This document shows, piece by piece, positions 35,061 through 45,210 of a stretch of DNA of 64,000 bases. Numbering within the stretch: the stretch's first letter is position 1; each line of letters starts with the position of its first letter. The DNA lies in contig SVDU01000013.1 of NCBI GenBank assembly GCA_015057705.1, positions 62,001 through 126,000 on the forward strand. Direction: 5' to 3'. The DNA is from Paenibacillaceae bacterium. GTDB lineage: Bacteria; Bacillota; Clostridia; Lachnospirales; Lachnospiraceae. The notes under the pieces were generated by a model, which had not been told where the DNA came from, searched no databases, and saw only the letters and a program-made list of their open reading frames with translations. The position numbers and the translations under genes are program-made.

Positions 35061-36331
35061 TGGTATTGTCCTCCTATTTGTAATCTTATTTCTTTCATGT
35101 TCTGGGGTCCGGATACGATCAGGGTATTGGGAAATCTGCCGTTTCGGATTTTTGTTATGGGAAAATCAAATGTACCGGAAAATTTAAGCCTTCCTGACAT
35201 GTTATAGACTCTGCAAGAGTCTTCATTATACAAAATTACCAGGTTTCCGTCAATATCGGCATGGGTGTACTGATATTGGAAACCACTGGTAAACATCAGG
35301 TTCCCATTGGATTTATATACAGAAAGCTTATAAGGATTTTCCCCCTCAGGGTTATTGGTAATCATTCCTGCATACTTGTCCGAATAAAATACACTTTTTA
35401 TCTCATCTTCAGCCGGAATCTGCTTAATCAGCTCCGGCGAAAGTGCATTCTTTGTGGAATAAAACGAAATACCATTATCTGCAAACGCACAGGAGTATGT
35501 GTCATCAAGAAACTTTACCTGCGCTACAAATGTTGACTCATAAGGTTCATCAAATCCACCCACAAGCCTGTCCGGAACACTTTTACCGATTTCTGCAAAA
35601 TTATGAAAGGCAACTCTTCCATTCATTGTTCCATTCTTTAAAAATGCATAAGATCCAATCAGCTGTGTTCCATCAGGAGATAAGCTGATATCCACCGGAT
35701 AACCGGAATCTCCTCCTAATAAAGCTTTGATCTTCACATCCAGAGAACTTCCATCCCGATTATAAAAATACACATAATTTGAAGTAGTATCTTCTAAGAT
35801 CGCGGCCACCACTCCGTGGGCTGATACAGACGCCTTTATAATAGGCAGTACCGTGTTTGCCACTCCGGTATTACCCGTCTTATCAAAGACATAGATGGAA
35901 TTACCCTGTTGATCCGCAATGACCGCATAAGAGCCATTGACACTGGCAACCGGTGATTTCATCTCATAGCTCTGTATCCATACCTCTTTCCCCTGGTTAT
36001 CAATATAGGAAGCTCCATCCTTGCTATACTTTAACACATTGGTCCCAAAGTCCAAATATCCAACGTAGCTTCCTTCATTGAGCGATTTTTCCCAGAGGAC
36101 GCTGTATCCAGTATACTGATAATAATTCAAATATGTATACAGACTGACTGCACCAGCAGACAGGATAAAAAGCACCACGAGAAAAATCTTTAACTTTTTC
36201 TTTTTAACCTTTGTGCGGGCTCTTTTTATGATTTCATTGCTGTCCTCGTCCTTTTGCGGTGAAGCCGGGACAATCTGACGCCGCAGCTGGTCTTTCTTTA
36301 TCTCTCTGTTCATAGAGTTCATATCGCTCAT
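35057..36331 (-). CDS. DUF5711-like membrane-anchored beta-propeller protein
   Basis: A 424-residue protein with a basic cytoplasmic N-terminus, a single membrane helix at ~50-70 (KIFLVVLFILSAGAVSLYTYL) and a large extracytoplasmic domain of short beta-sheet repeats (GSYVGYLDFGTN, DGASYIDNQGKEVW, NGSYAVIADQQGN, and so on), most consistent with a propeller. It resembles DUF5711 proteins of Clostridia, whose function is unknown. I start at ATG 36331, seven bases after AGGAG, rather than an upstream ATG at 36355. Coupling to tkt by a four-base overlap is probably positional rather than functional. Confidence 0.75.
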   Translation of the reverse strand: MSDMNSMNREIKKDQLRRQIVPASPQKDEDSNEIIKRARTKVKKKKLKIFLVVLFILSAGAVSLYTYLNYYQYTGYSVLWEKSLNEGSYVGYLDFGTNVLKYSKDGASYIDNQGKEVWIQSYEMKSPVASVNGSYAVIADQQGNSIYVFDKTGNTGVANTVLPIIKASVSAHGVVAAILEDTTSNYVYFYNRDGSSLDVKIKALLGGDSGYPVDISLSPDGTQLIGSYAFLKNGTMNGRVAFHNFAEIGKSVPDRLVGGFDEPYESTFVAQVKFLDDTYSCAFADNGISFYSTKNALSPELIKQIPAEDEIKSVFYSDKYAGMITNNPEGENPYKLSVYKSNGNLMFTSGFQYQYTHADIDGNLVILYNEDSCRVYNMSGRLKFSGTFDFPITKIRNGRFPNTLIVSGPQNMKEIRLQIGGQYQ

Positions 36332-36403
36332 GCAGTTTCTCCTAAAAATGCCCATATGTAATTGTAGTATACATCAAATTAGAGAGAAACGCATTAAGTT
36401 TTT

Positions 36404-37654
36404 CTAAGGAAGACGCAATTTCTGGCCCGCAACTATCTTATTTTCATCTTCCAGTCCATTAAGTTCACAAATTTCCTTTAATTTATTAACGCTCTTATAT
36501 TCAGCAATACAAATCCCATACAGTGTTTCTCCTTCTAACACGGTATGAATCCGTTGACCATCCGTGGCTGCTGCCTGGGTTGCAGGTGGTGTCTCAGGTT
36601 TGGCTGCCTGTGTCACCTTCTCTTCTACTACCTTCTGTGCTGCTGGCTCTGTCTCAGCGGCTGCCGCTGTCTCACCGACTGTCTCACCCGCTGACTCGCC
36701 AGCCTGGGCCGCTGTCTGCGCCTGTGTGGCTCCCGGCATGGTTTCAGACATGGTTTCCTTGTTGACTGCAGAGGTGGGATAAACTTCTCCATCTGCTTCC
36801 TCTACCACTACTCCCGATTCCTTTTTTTCACCCTTTTGCTGGGTCTTATCACCCAGGAGAATTTTTTCTGCCTTGGCTGGAATTGCAGAGACTACCACAC
36901 TTTCCATGCTTTTCATACGCTCATAGTTGTTAAACATAACAATTCCGCCAGCTAATACGACAACTGACATGGCCATGCACATGCCCCGGAGAAGTCCGAC
37001 AGTCTGATGCCTGTCCACCGCTTCTTCCTTGTTCTCGCCCATTCGCTTGCGGAATTCTTCAATTACCTTATCATTTGTATCGGTTTCGATACGTTTTACA
37101 TCCTTGCGCAGTACCATATAATCCTGCATCATTTGATTGCGTTCATAATAGATACTGTACCCCTGAAGCTTATAAAAACCATCTTCCGAGGTTACATAAA
37201 TTGTTTCATCCCCCTCTGTTCCACAACTTAGATACATTAGTTTGTTGGGACCTCCAAAATACTGCATGTGCTGCTTCCAGTAATTTAAAGGACTTAAGTC
37301 CTCTCCGGGACTTCCACATATAAACCAGCCCTGTATGGATCTTTTTGGAAAAAGCTGGTCCATGTTTTGGGAAGCTCTTTTCCATGACAGTTCTGTAAAG
37401 GACACCTTCAGGCCTTCTTCCGTCACATCTTCCATCTCCAATGCTCCGTCGATAAAGATATACGGCGTCCCGTCACTTAACTCCATACTGCCAAGCAAAA
37501 GTCCGACCCGCAGTCTTTGTCCACTTACAGGAAAAAGACGTTTTAAATATGTGTTAACATAATCCTCTACATATAATTTTACGATTTCATCCCGTTCCCC
37601 AATCTGCCTGATGTTTTTGGGCAGCTTCGGGAACGGATTGTATAATTCATCCAT
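36404..37654 (-). CDS. Membrane-anchored LysM domain protein
   Basis: A 416-residue protein. The N-terminal ~200 residues are a globular cytoplasmic domain I cannot name (MELSDGTPYIFIDGALEME, WFICGSPGEDLSPLNYW, IYYERNQMMQDYMVLRKDV); its GxxxG..FIDGA and WFxxxPG segments loosely recall the MPN/JAB fold. A single membrane helix follows at ~222-243 (MCMAMSVVVLAGGIVMF), then a low-complexity Thr/Ala/Glu/Gln linker and a C-terminal LysM (~370-416, HTVLEGETLYGICI to IVAGQKLRLP) that would bind peptidoglycan outside. It lies between the spore gene yyaC and the DUF5711 gene and may have an envelope or spore-coat role. Confidence 0.75.
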   Translation of the reverse strand: MDELYNPFPKLPKNIRQIGERDEIVKLYVEDYVNTYLKRLFPVSGQRLRVGLLLGSMELSDGTPYIFIDGALEMEDVTEEGLKVSFTELSWKRASQNMDQLFPKRSIQGWFICGSPGEDLSPLNYWKQHMQYFGGPNKLMYLSCGTEGDETIYVTSEDGFYKLQGYSIYYERNQMMQDYMVLRKDVKRIETDTNDKVIEEFRKRMGENKEEAVDRHQTVGLLRGMCMAMSVVVLAGGIVMFNNYERMKSMESVVVSAIPAKAEKILLGDKTQQKGEKKESGVVVEEADGEVYPTSAVNKETMSETMPGATQAQTAAQAGESAGETVGETAAAAETEPAAQKVVEEKVTQAAKPETPPATQAAATDGQRIHTVLEGETLYGICIAEYKSVNKLKEICELNGLEDENKIVAGQKLRLP

Positions 37655-37716
37655 TGGATCACCCCGCTATTCTATTTAATCCAATGAATCATAGCATAAG
37701 GCTTTTGAAAAACGTG

Positions 37717-38316
37717 TCAAAGAAAGTACGAGTTTTCCCATAACTTTTCGACAAGACAAATACTGCGGCTGATGCAGTCTGCCATACGCATGACAACAGA
37801 AAGCCGGATACTCTGGAGCATAAGCGGATCGTAATTTCCGCAGCTTCCCACAATACCTGTAATAAAAATATCCCCTACAGCCCGAAGCTCTTTACTGACT
37901 CCAAGGCCTGGTTTTAACGCCCCTTTTCCAAGGGTGACATAACCAATGTGCTCTATATTTCCAACCGAGGCATCCACGGCTACCACTACATGATTGGGAT
38001 ATTTCAGCTTCAAAATAGTCTGATAGGTATCTAAATTCATGGCGTGGACCGGACGCTCTAACGTGCCCAGTAACTCCAAATGCTCCAGTCCCATTTCATT
38101 TAGCTTATAACCAATTAAGGGCCCAAGGCTGTCTCCCGTGGAACGGTCGGTGCCGATACATAAAAACAGCACACCTGACGATTTTCCATTCTCCTGTTCC
38201 GAGCATATCATGCTGTAAAGTCTGGACGCAAACTCCTCTGCTTCAAAGGTCTGCCTGGTGTCATAATAAAAAACATCCCGATTTCCCCGGATTGCAATTC
38301 TTTCCCATAATTTCAT
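37717..38316 (-). CDS. yyaC: YyaC-type sporulation protein
   Basis: A 199-residue member of the YyaC family, related to the germination protease fold. Characteristic segments are LFLCIGTDRSTGDSLGPLIGYKL (~50-72) and YPNHVVVAVDASVGNIEHIGYVTLGKGALKPG in part (~106-137), with FITGIVGSCGNYDPLMLQSIRLS near 150-172. The family is restricted to spore formers; its molecular role is poorly known. It supports assignment of the organism to an endospore-forming lineage. It is transcribed leftward ahead of the LysM gene after 62 bases. Confidence 0.85.
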   Translation of the reverse strand: MKLWERIAIRGNRDVFYYDTRQTFEAEEFASRLYSMICSEQENGKSSGVLFLCIGTDRSTGDSLGPLIGYKLNEMGLEHLELLGTLERPVHAMNLDTYQTILKLKYPNHVVVAVDASVGNIEHIGYVTLGKGALKPGLGVSKELRAVGDIFITGIVGSCGNYDPLMLQSIRLSVVMRMADCISRSICLVEKLWENSYFL

Positions 38317-38412
38317 AATATACTGCCCTGCTGTCCTTATTTTTCTCTGTTCTATTATAAGCCGGGTTCCCTGGAATTATTCACCTCATTCCTCTGGAAA
38401 AATGCAAAAAAA

Positions 38413-38449
38413 GTACAGGCCTGCCGGTTAAACCGGCTGGTTCCTGTAC
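38413..38449 (-). terminator. Intrinsic terminator after the coiled-coil membrane gene
   Basis: GTACAGG/CCTGTAC outer arms and CCGGTT/AACCGG inner arms, followed on the minus strand by a TTTTTTT run. It lies eight bases past the gene end. Confidence 0.85.
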
Positions 38450-38456
38450 CTTTATT

Positions 38457-39548
38457 TTAGTCTTTTATGCTATTATAAATTTCCTTGGCTTCACTAATGG
38501 TTTGTGCCTTTCCCATCCGTATCATATCTGCCAGTTCATCAAGCTTTTCAGGTATCATATATTCAGATCCGATATAAGAGGCATAATTATCATTGATAAA
38601 CAGCGTCTGCTCCTTAACCCGTATCTGAGCTTCTTTCCAGTTATTAACCGCCGCTTCGTGCTCCTTCTCAAGCTGTGAGATCTTTTCTCTCTTACTGCTG
38701 GCGATTTCATCAGAAATAATCGTACTCGTCACCTTATCAAATGTATTTAATGCATCCTGTTTTTTATCCGCAATATCAGCAAGATCCTGTTCTGTTTTTG
38801 CAATCTCATCATCGAACTTCTCCAGATTATAGACCTTCTCGTTACGATCTTTTTTTATAGAACGGATAATGGCACGAAGCTTTCTCCGATTGGATTTTAT
38901 TAAATTTTTAATAGCTCTTCCCTTTTTTAAAGCCTCTGGATGTCTGACTCTTGTCCGGTTGTTTATCAGGATATAAATCCCTCCAAAAAGCAGGATGGAG
39001 ACAAAATAAATACCCGCCAGATAAAATGATTTTCTTTGGGGTATGAGAAAATAAATCCCGCAGGGTATGGCAAGAAAGAAAATAAGTGCGGTAAAAAGCA
39101 GGATAATGATTTCAGAAAACCCTCTGGTGAAAAACAGTGCATAATACCAGGTGCTCCTGCAGTAAGTTGGAACATGATCCCGTTTAAAAACAGATTTTAA
39201 CTCAGTTAACAGCTCTTTGTTTTTATCCTTAAGCTCCTGAGTCTCCTCTTCAATCCGTTCCTTAATTCCCTGGGTTTTGGCTTTTTCCCGTTTGTTTCTT
39301 AAACGCTTTAGATTATCCTGTTCTTTCGCGATCTCTCTGTCATAGGTATCGTTAATTTCCTGTACCCTTTTTTTCACCGTAAGGCTGATGGCATCGGTCA
39401 CAGCCTTTCTCTCTGCTTCCAGTTCTCTAAAAAGACTCTTTTCTTCCAGACGGTATTTTTCAAGCAAACTCTTGCTTACCGATAGTTCCTGAACGGCTCT
39501 GCATGCCTCTCCAAGAAATCCAACCTGATCTTCTATAGGCTGTGCCAT
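38457..39548 (-). CDS. Coiled-coil membrane protein of unknown function
   Basis: A 363-residue protein starting at ATG 39548 after GGAGGAAGACAAAAG. Residues ~25-120 are a long charged coiled coil (KKRVQEINDTYDREIAKEQ..., rich in Lys/Glu/Arg), two adjacent membrane helices follow at ~140-185, and a second coiled coil runs ~215-330 (KSNRRKLRAIIRSIKKDRNEK to KISQLEKEHEAAVNNWKEA). The C-terminus is a small helical domain ending ISEAKEIYNSIKD. No catalytic motif is visible. The layout suits a scaffold or partition-type protein in the inner membrane. It is divergent from the 88-residue gene at 39716, separated by 167 bases. Confidence 0.7.
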   Translation of the reverse strand: MAQPIEDQVGFLGEACRAVQELSVSKSLLEKYRLEEKSLFRELEAERKAVTDAISLTVKKRVQEINDTYDREIAKEQDNLKRLRNKREKAKTQGIKERIEEETQELKDKNKELLTELKSVFKRDHVPTYCRSTWYYALFFTRGFSEIIILLFTALIFFLAIPCGIYFLIPQRKSFYLAGIYFVSILLFGGIYILINNRTRVRHPEALKKGRAIKNLIKSNRRKLRAIIRSIKKDRNEKVYNLEKFDDEIAKTEQDLADIADKKQDALNTFDKVTSTIISDEIASSKREKISQLEKEHEAAVNNWKEAQIRVKEQTLFINDNYASYIGSEYMIPEKLDELADMIRMGKAQTISEAKEIYNSIKD

Positions 39549-39715
39549 CTTTTGTCTTCCTCCTTCGGTTTTTCCTCTCACAATTTTATCATAGGTTGAT
39601 TTGTTTTACAATGTCCTGAATTTCTTCCTTGCCATATTCGTACACATAATGCTATAATCGTTTCATCAAATGACTGCCGGTCACCGAAATTTGTCAGATA
39701 GAAGGGAAAATTATT

Positions 39716-39982
39716 ATGTTTCGTATGTGGGCAAAATTAATAACCAATACCCGGATCGTTAAAGATACCGTCATCTGTATCTCCGATTACAGTCTGTCCA
39801 GAACTTCCATGGTGTTTCAGTCTCTGGAGGAGATCTGCTATCAGTTTGATCTTGGAAAGCCCATATGGCTTGATTCTACTGTAAAGGATTTTAAAGTTCA
39901 TTCAAAAGCACGATTTACTCAGGATAATTTTATAGAACCCATTGATTTTGATTTTCTGGAGATACAGATTATAGAAGAATAA
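39716..39982 (+). CDS. Small conserved-looking hypothetical protein, 88 residues
   Basis: Starts with ATG after AGAAGGGAAAATTATT. The 88-residue product has a strand-helix pattern (NTRIVKDTVICISDYSLS, SLEEICYQFDLGKPIWLD, FIEPIDFDFLEIQIIEE), no cysteines that could bind metal in pairs, and no membrane segment. I have the impression that it recurs in Lachnospiraceae genomes but cannot name it. It is alone on the plus strand, ended by a shared terminator. Confidence 0.65.
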   Translation: MFRMWAKLITNTRIVKDTVICISDYSLSRTSMVFQSLEEICYQFDLGKPIWLDSTVKDFKVHSKARFTQDNFIEPIDFDFLEIQIIEE

Positions 39983-39994
39983 TAGTTAATGGTT

Positions 39995-40034
39995 TAAAAA
40001 AAAGTCCTCCATTTACATGGCAGGACTTTTTTTA
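39995..40034. terminator. Bidirectional terminator between the 88-residue gene and pgi
   Basis: AAAAAGTCCT and AGGACTTTTT arms, with A- and T-runs outside, around a CCATTTACATGGC-type inner loop that itself can pair (CCAT/ATGG). Confidence 0.88.
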
Positions 40035-40045
40035 TTTAAATCAGA

Positions 40046-41392
40046 TTATAATCTCTTTAAAAGCTCTTCTCTTTCCTTCTCAAATCCAGGCTTTCCAAGG
40101 AGAGCAAACATATTCTTTTTATAGCTTTCCACACCCGGCTGGTTGAATGGATTCACTCCCAGAATATAGCCGCTTACACCACAGGCATATTCAAAGAAGT
40201 AAAACAGCTGTCCTAAGCTGAATTCATCCTGATCTGGAATGTTCACCATCAGATTGGGGACATCTCCGTCACTGTGCGCCAGAATGGTTCCATTCATTGC
40301 ACTCTTGTTCACGAAGTCCACGCTCTTTCCCGCCAGATAGTTCATTCCATCAGTATCAACCTCTTCTTCCTTTAAGAGGATCTCTGCCGGAGATTCTTCT
40401 ACATTTAATACAGTTTCAAACATAATTCGGGACCCGTCCTGAATAAACTGTCCCATAGAGTGCAAGTCTGTGGTTAAATCCACTGCTGCCGGAAAAATAC
40501 CTCTCTGATCTTTTCCTTCGCTTTCTCCAAACAGCTGTTTCCACCACTCGGAAACATAATGAAGGCTTTGCTCATAATTTGCCACGATCTCGACCGTCTT
40601 TCCCTTTCTAAGGAGAATGTTGCGGACCGCTGCATACCGGAGTGCACCATTTGATTCATAAGGTGTGTTTACTGCCTCCTCTCTGGCTGCTGCCGCGCCT
40701 TCCATCAATTTATCAATATCAGCACCGGATACTGCAATCGGAAGAAGGCCGACTGCCGTAAGCACTGAGAAACGTCCTCCCACATCATCCGGAACAACAA
40801 ACGTCTGATAACCTTCCTGGTCCGCTAAATTCTTTAACGCACCCTTCGCCTTATCCGTAGTGGCATAAATCCTTTTATTTGCCTCTTCACGTCCATACTT
40901 TTCGATCAGCAGATCCTTAAATACACGGAATGCAATTGCAGGCTCTGTGGTTGTACCGGATTTGGATATAATATTAACGGAGAAATCTTTTCCTTCCAGC
41001 ACGTCCTTTAAATCCTGAATATACTTGCTGCTAATGCTGTTGCCGACGAAATAAATCTCCGGAGTTTTACGCTTTCCTTTTGGTAATACGTTATAAAAGC
41101 TGTGGGATAAAAATTCGATCGCTGCTCTTGCACCAAGATAAGAGCCGCCGATCCCGACAACAAGCAGTACATCAGAATCACTCTGAATTTTTTCTGCTGC
41201 CGCCTTTATTTCCTGGAATTCTTTTTTATCATAATTGACTGGTAGATCAATCCACCCCAAGAAATCGTTACCCGCACCAGTTTTGTTCATCAGCACATCC
41301 TTCGCACACAGTACTGTGGCTTTCATGTTATCCATCTCTTCTGCTGATACAAATCCTGCTGCTCTGGAATCATCAAAAACTATATTTCCCAT
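40046..41392 (-). CDS. pgi: Glucose-6-phosphate isomerase
   Basis: A 448-residue sugar isomerase interconverting glucose 6-phosphate and fructose 6-phosphate. Landmarks: [17 protein letters not shown] (~80-96), the phosphate-binding [13 protein letters not shown] (~140-152), [14 protein letters not shown] (~205-218), the catalytic Glu region [15 protein letters not shown] (~290-304), and the C-terminal [12 protein letters not shown] (~424-435) with the active-site Lys. Length fits the bacterial short form. It is transcribed separately from the glk/tkt genes. Confidence 0.97.
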   Translation of the reverse strand: MGNIVFDDSRAAGFVSAEEMDNMKATVLCAKDVLMNKTGAGNDFLGWIDLPVNYDKKEFQEIKAAAEKIQSDSDVLLVVGIGGSYLGARAAIEFLSHSFYNVLPKGKRKTPEIYFVGNSISSKYIQDLKDVLEGKDFSVNIISKSGTTTEPAIAFRVFKDLLIEKYGREEANKRIYATTDKAKGALKNLADQEGYQTFVVPDDVGGRFSVLTAVGLLPIAVSGADIDKLMEGAAAAREEAVNTPYESNGALRYAAVRNILLRKGKTVEIVANYEQSLHYVSEWWKQLFGESEGKDQRGIFPAAVDLTTDLHSMGQFIQDGSRIMFETVLNVEESPAEILLKEEEVDTDGMNYLAGKSVDFVNKSAMNGTILAHSDGDVPNLMVNIPDQDEFSLGQLFYFFEYACGVSGYILGVNPFNQPGVESYKKNMFALLGKPGFEKEREELLKRL

Positions 41393-41503
41393 TGCTAATA
41401 TTCTCCTTTTCCTATTATGTCAGGTTCCTGTCTGCCTGTTTAGGAAAATTATATCATAGAACTCATCGAAATGCGACTTTATTTTCTTCTGCCCTCCGAA
41501 CGT

Positions 41504-42421
41504 TCATGTTAAATATTCCTGGAGAATTTCGCCAATCAGCTTTAATTCTTCCGGATTTAAATCCTTAAGCCAATCCTCTCCCTGTCTGTTTCCACGCTCC
41601 TTTTCCCTGCTTGCTGCAATCTGTTCCAGACTCTTTTTTAAATAGTCCACATCACGGACGGAACCTTTTACTTCCGATACATCCATGGATTCTCCTCTCA
41701 TTGGCAAACGCTCCATTTCATCAGAATATTCCTCCGCCTGCTTTTGAGGACGGTTGCGCACCCTCTGTCTGGTGCTCCTTCTGTCAGCCTTTCGCTCCGG
41801 CTCCACTTCCGGTTCTGCTGCAACTCTCGACTGAGTGGCATAGATAGAGCGGATATTTTCACGAGGCTCCAGCCGCGGTCCCGACATGGAAGCTGATTCC
41901 TCCCGTTCCTGATCCAGTCTGTAGATCAGGGTATTCTCCAGATAATTGTCCAGTGCTGCAAACAGCTGCTGGCGTTTTTCTGTAACTCCTGCACCATGAT
42001 CCACCAATATGGTAAACAAACCTGCCATGATCCCTACCGAACCATATAAAACTATGTAATAAGGATCCGTCCGGTACCAGTAAGAACCAAATGCGGCTGC
42101 ACCACCCGCTAAGAAACACCACAGTGTCATTTGATTTGATAACATGTTCCAGCCATGGAGTGTAATACCCATATGTTTAAAATCATACATCTGTCTTTCT
42201 AAATAAGGCTTGACCCTGGGAATCCCCTGGTTCATTTGATAAGTTGATTCGGTCTTCTGTTTAAATGCACGAAGGTTCCTGTTTTTAGTAAGTGTCAGAT
42301 TGTCTGATTCTTTAATCAGTCTTTTGTAGAGGTTACGTGTCAGCCATCTGGTAATAATGCCAATGCCGCAGAAAACTGCCATCACGTATAACGCTTTGCC
42401 TGTCTGTAAAAATTCCAGCAT
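41504..42421 (-). CDS. Membrane protein of unknown function with charged C-terminal tail
   Basis: A 305-residue protein. ATG 42421 is chosen as start, eight bases after GGGGAG; an open extension to 42523 has no ribosome-binding site. A membrane helix at ~10-28 (LYVMAVFCGIGIITRWL), a basic linker (KNRNLRAFKQKTESTYQ), two more helices at ~105-150 (WCFLAGGAAAFGSYW; YIVLYGSVGIMAGLFTILVD), then a ~130-residue Arg/Glu-rich disordered tail ending in a helix ELKLIGEILQEYL. I see no catalytic motif. It stands between mtnN and pgi, 27 bases from mtnN, so co-transcription is likely. Confidence 0.65.
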   Translation of the reverse strand: MLEFLQTGKALYVMAVFCGIGIITRWLTRNLYKRLIKESDNLTLTKNRNLRAFKQKTESTYQMNQGIPRVKPYLERQMYDFKHMGITLHGWNMLSNQMTLWCFLAGGAAAFGSYWYRTDPYYIVLYGSVGIMAGLFTILVDHGAGVTEKRQQLFAALDNYLENTLIYRLDQEREESASMSGPRLEPRENIRSIYATQSRVAAEPEVEPERKADRRSTRQRVRNRPQKQAEEYSDEMERLPMRGESMDVSEVKGSVRDVDYLKKSLEQIAASREKERGNRQGEDWLKDLNPEELKLIGEILQEYLT

Positions 42422-42548
42422 AATAATAGCTCCCCTTTCTTCCCGGCATCTCCGGGTGATAGGTTTATTATAAACACCCGGACTGCCTTTGGGAAGATGA
42501 GAGAGCCTAGAATCGTTCGTCAAATCCTGCCAGAATTCGATTATTAAG

Positions 42549-43247
42549 TTAATCTGAATATTTTTCTGCCATAGCTAAAATAAGGTTCACAGAAGCTTTT
42601 ACAGCCTTTTGTTCAAACTCGCTATAGTCCATATTTGCGCTGTCATCCGCCTTATCTGAGATGGCTCTGATAATGAGAAATGGTATGTGGTTTAAGTGAG
42701 CGGTCTGTGCAATGGCAGCCCCCTCCATCTCTGTACAAAATCCCTGAAATGTATCAGAGATCCAGGTCTTTTTAACCCGGTCAGAGACGAACTGATCCCC
42801 TGAAACCACTCTTCCTTTAAAAATTCCAACTTCAGGATTCACCTCTTTGCAGCAATTCTCAGCCAGATTGCGGAGTTTTTCATCTGCATGAAATGAAAAT
42901 TCCTTCATCTGGGGGATCTGTCCTGCCGGATAACCAAAGCCTGTTGCATCCATATCATGATGTACTACATCTGTGGAAAGCACCACATCTCCAATATTGA
43001 TCTCATTCTTTAAAGAACCGGCAATTCCTGTATTAATGACTGCAGTCACATGATAATGATCCGCCAGAATCTGGGTACAAATGGCTGCATTGACCTTTCC
43101 TATCCCGCACCGGACTACAACTGCCTCCAGTCCTTTTAATGTTCCTTTATAAAAATCCATTGCCGCTATGGTTTCAACCGTAACATCCTTCATGGATTCT
43201 TTTATTTCTGCAACTTCCACATCCATTGCTCCGATAATCCCTAACAT
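42549..43247 (-). CDS. mtnN: 5'-methylthioadenosine/S-adenosylhomocysteine nucleosidase
   Basis: A 232-residue hydrolase that removes adenine from methylthioadenosine and S-adenosylhomocysteine, salvaging by-products of polyamine synthesis, methylation and autoinducer-2 production. Family segments: MLGIIGAMDVEVAEIKESM, VVRCGIGKVNAAICTQIL (~45-62), INTGIAGSL, VVSGDQFVSD (~147) and the purine-binding CTEMEGAAIAQTAHLNHIPFLIIRAISDKAD in part with catalytic Glu and Asp near 171-199. Length is standard. Ribosome-binding site AAAGGAGGACTGCT; promoter at 43292-43320. Confidence 0.96.
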   Translation of the reverse strand: MLGIIGAMDVEVAEIKESMKDVTVETIAAMDFYKGTLKGLEAVVVRCGIGKVNAAICTQILADHYHVTAVINTGIAGSLKNEINIGDVVLSTDVVHHDMDATGFGYPAGQIPQMKEFSFHADEKLRNLAENCCKEVNPEVGIFKGRVVSGDQFVSDRVKKTWISDTFQGFCTEMEGAAIAQTAHLNHIPFLIIRAISDKADDSANMDYSEFEQKAVKASVNLILAMAEKYSD

Positions 43248-43291
43248 AGCAGTCCTCCTTTATGTTTTATCGTTTCATCGACTACCGTATT

Positions 43292-43320
43292 ATTATAACG
43301 GAAAACGGAGCAATTGTGTA
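43292..43320 (-). promoter_or_regulatory. Promoter of mtnN
   Basis: Minus strand: TACACA (43320-43315), 17-base spacer, TATAAT (43297-43292). Perfect -10 and moderate -35, about 45 bases before the start codon. Confidence 0.6.
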
Positions 43321-43327
43321 ATTAATT

Positions 43328-45142
43328 TCAATATTTTCCGGACGCAGAATCAAAGGCTGCAGATTGCTTCATCTCCGGTTCCGCAAATCTGGGAGCAAAC
43401 GGCTCATTTCCTGTGCTGACAGATACACTTGTAAGTTTAAATTTTGAAATCTGCTCACGCAGTATCTGTGCCTGTGCAGCCAGTTCCTCACTGGAAGCAG
43501 AGCTTTCTTCTGCAGTTGCAGCATTGGTCTGTACGACAGCAGAAACCTGGGAAAGCCCCTGGTTAATCTCCACAATGGAATTTGCCTGATCCTGGGTATC
43601 GGACTCGATCTGTTTAATTGCTTTTTCCACCATTGAAGACTTTTCAGCTACATCATCTAAAAGCCTTAAGCTTTCGTTTGCCATTCGCTCACCTTCTGCT
43701 ACTTTATCTGTAGATTTCTGTACCAGATCTGCTGTCTGTTTGGCTGCTTCCGCTGATTTTGCGGCCAGATTTCTCACTTCATCCGCAACTACAGCAAAAC
43801 CCTTTCCGGCCTCACCAGCTCTTGCTGCTTCTACTGCTGCATTTAATGCCAGAATGTTTGTCTGGAAAGCAATGTCTTCCACTATCTTTGTTACCTTGGA
43901 TATTTCTTCTGAAGAATGGCTGATTTCTTTCATTGCTTCATTCAGGAGTTTCATCCGGTTATTACTTTCTCCTACTCCCTGACCAGCCTGGAATACCGAC
44001 TCTGTTGCATTACGAACAGATACTGTATTCTTTTCCGCTTTTTCCGTTACGCTGTGAATGGAAGCAGTCAGCTCTTCAATGGTTGCCGCCTGCTCGGTTG
44101 CTCCTGATGCTAATGCCTGAGAAGCATCAGAGACCTGTCCTGCTCCGGAGTTTACCTGCTCAGCTGCTGAATGGATCACCTGCATCGTTGCATTTAATGA
44201 GGCAATTGTGCTGAGTAAAGACTGTTTGATTGCCGAGTAATCACCAACATAATCCAGATCAACGGTAAAACTCATGTTACCCTGAGAAAGCATAGTGAGT
44301 TTTGAAATAATATCTTCAATATAAGTAATAAGTCTTGCATTGGTGGAACGAATGCTTTCCGCCATACGTCCCAGTTCATCGCGGCTCTCATAGTGAATTT
44401 CTGAACGAAGATTTCCTACCGCCATGTCTTTATACACTTCTTCTATTTCTTTAACAGGTTTTAATATCGCCCGTGTCAGTACAATTATAATAGAAAGGGT
44501 AGCTAAAACAGATGCCATCAGTACCACCAGAAGTATTACCCATGACTCTGCTATAACGCTTTTTGCTGTCTGCTTCTGTACATCCGCTTTTTGTGCACCA
44601 ACCACATTCATCTGTTCCATTATATCTGTGATCTGATTAAAGGGCGGTAAAAATTCTTCCTGAAAAATAGTATAGGCTGCTGATGCATCTTTTTTGGATG
44701 GATCGTTTAGCAGATCAAGAATTTTATTACGGGCTACTTCCGCCTCCTGTACATGCTGATTTACATCTGCTATGTTTTTATCATTTGCTTTACTTCTCTG
44801 GTTTTTGGCAAATTTATCAAAAACCTCCATAAAATTTTGTGCGCTTTTACTGGACATGTCAAGAGAGGCCTGATAATCTTTTCCTGATTCTTTTTCAAGA
44901 AGCGCCATTAGTAAAAATCTCTGTACTGACACAGCTTCCCTCTGGGCTTCCAGGTTGTTGGAGGTAAGAGGATAGGTGAATTTTGAATATAATTCTACCT
45001 GGTTTCCAATTTTGGATATACTGCTAGCAGATGTACCCAGCGAAATTAATAATATTAAAAATAATATACCGAACCCAATTGATAACTTCCATTTAACCGA
45101 TAAATTTGTAATCCATACCTTAAACCCTTTCTTGTCACTCAT
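43328..45142 (-). CDS. Methyl-accepting chemotaxis protein
   Basis: A 604-residue chemoreceptor from ATG 45142, after GGGAGG. Membrane helix ~20-40 ([17 protein letters not shown]), a four-helix-bundle-type sensor domain (~45-205), a second helix at ~207-230 ([21 protein letters not shown]), HAMP (~231-285) and a cytoplasmic signalling rod. The tip [20 protein letters not shown] is at ~415, nearly identical to the other receptor in the window. Compared with that one it has a longer, charged C-terminal tail ([18 protein letters not shown]). The ligand is unknown. It lies beside the aromatic-acid decarboxylase cluster, but no link is demonstrated. Confidence 0.94.
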   Translation of the reverse strand: MSDKKGFKVWITNLSVKWKLSIGFGILFLILLISLGTSASSISKIGNQVELYSKFTYPLTSNNLEAQREAVSVQRFLLMALLEKESGKDYQASLDMSSKSAQNFMEVFDKFAKNQRSKANDKNIADVNQHVQEAEVARNKILDLLNDPSKKDASAAYTIFQEEFLPPFNQITDIMEQMNVVGAQKADVQKQTAKSVIAESWVILLVVLMASVLATLSIIIVLTRAILKPVKEIEEVYKDMAVGNLRSEIHYESRDELGRMAESIRSTNARLITYIEDIISKLTMLSQGNMSFTVDLDYVGDYSAIKQSLLSTIASLNATMQVIHSAAEQVNSGAGQVSDASQALASGATEQAATIEELTASIHSVTEKAEKNTVSVRNATESVFQAGQGVGESNNRMKLLNEAMKEISHSSEEISKVTKIVEDIAFQTNILALNAAVEAARAGEAGKGFAVVADEVRNLAAKSAEAAKQTADLVQKSTDKVAEGERMANESLRLLDDVAEKSSMVEKAIKQIESDTQDQANSIVEINQGLSQVSAVVQTNAATAEESSASSEELAAQAQILREQISKFKLTSVSVSTGNEPFAPRFAEPEMKQSAAFDSASGKY

Positions 45143-45210
45143 AAGTGTACCTCCCATTAAGTATTTATTTTAAAGCCAATCTATCTCTGAACAGCGAAAA
45201 ATCCAGGTCA

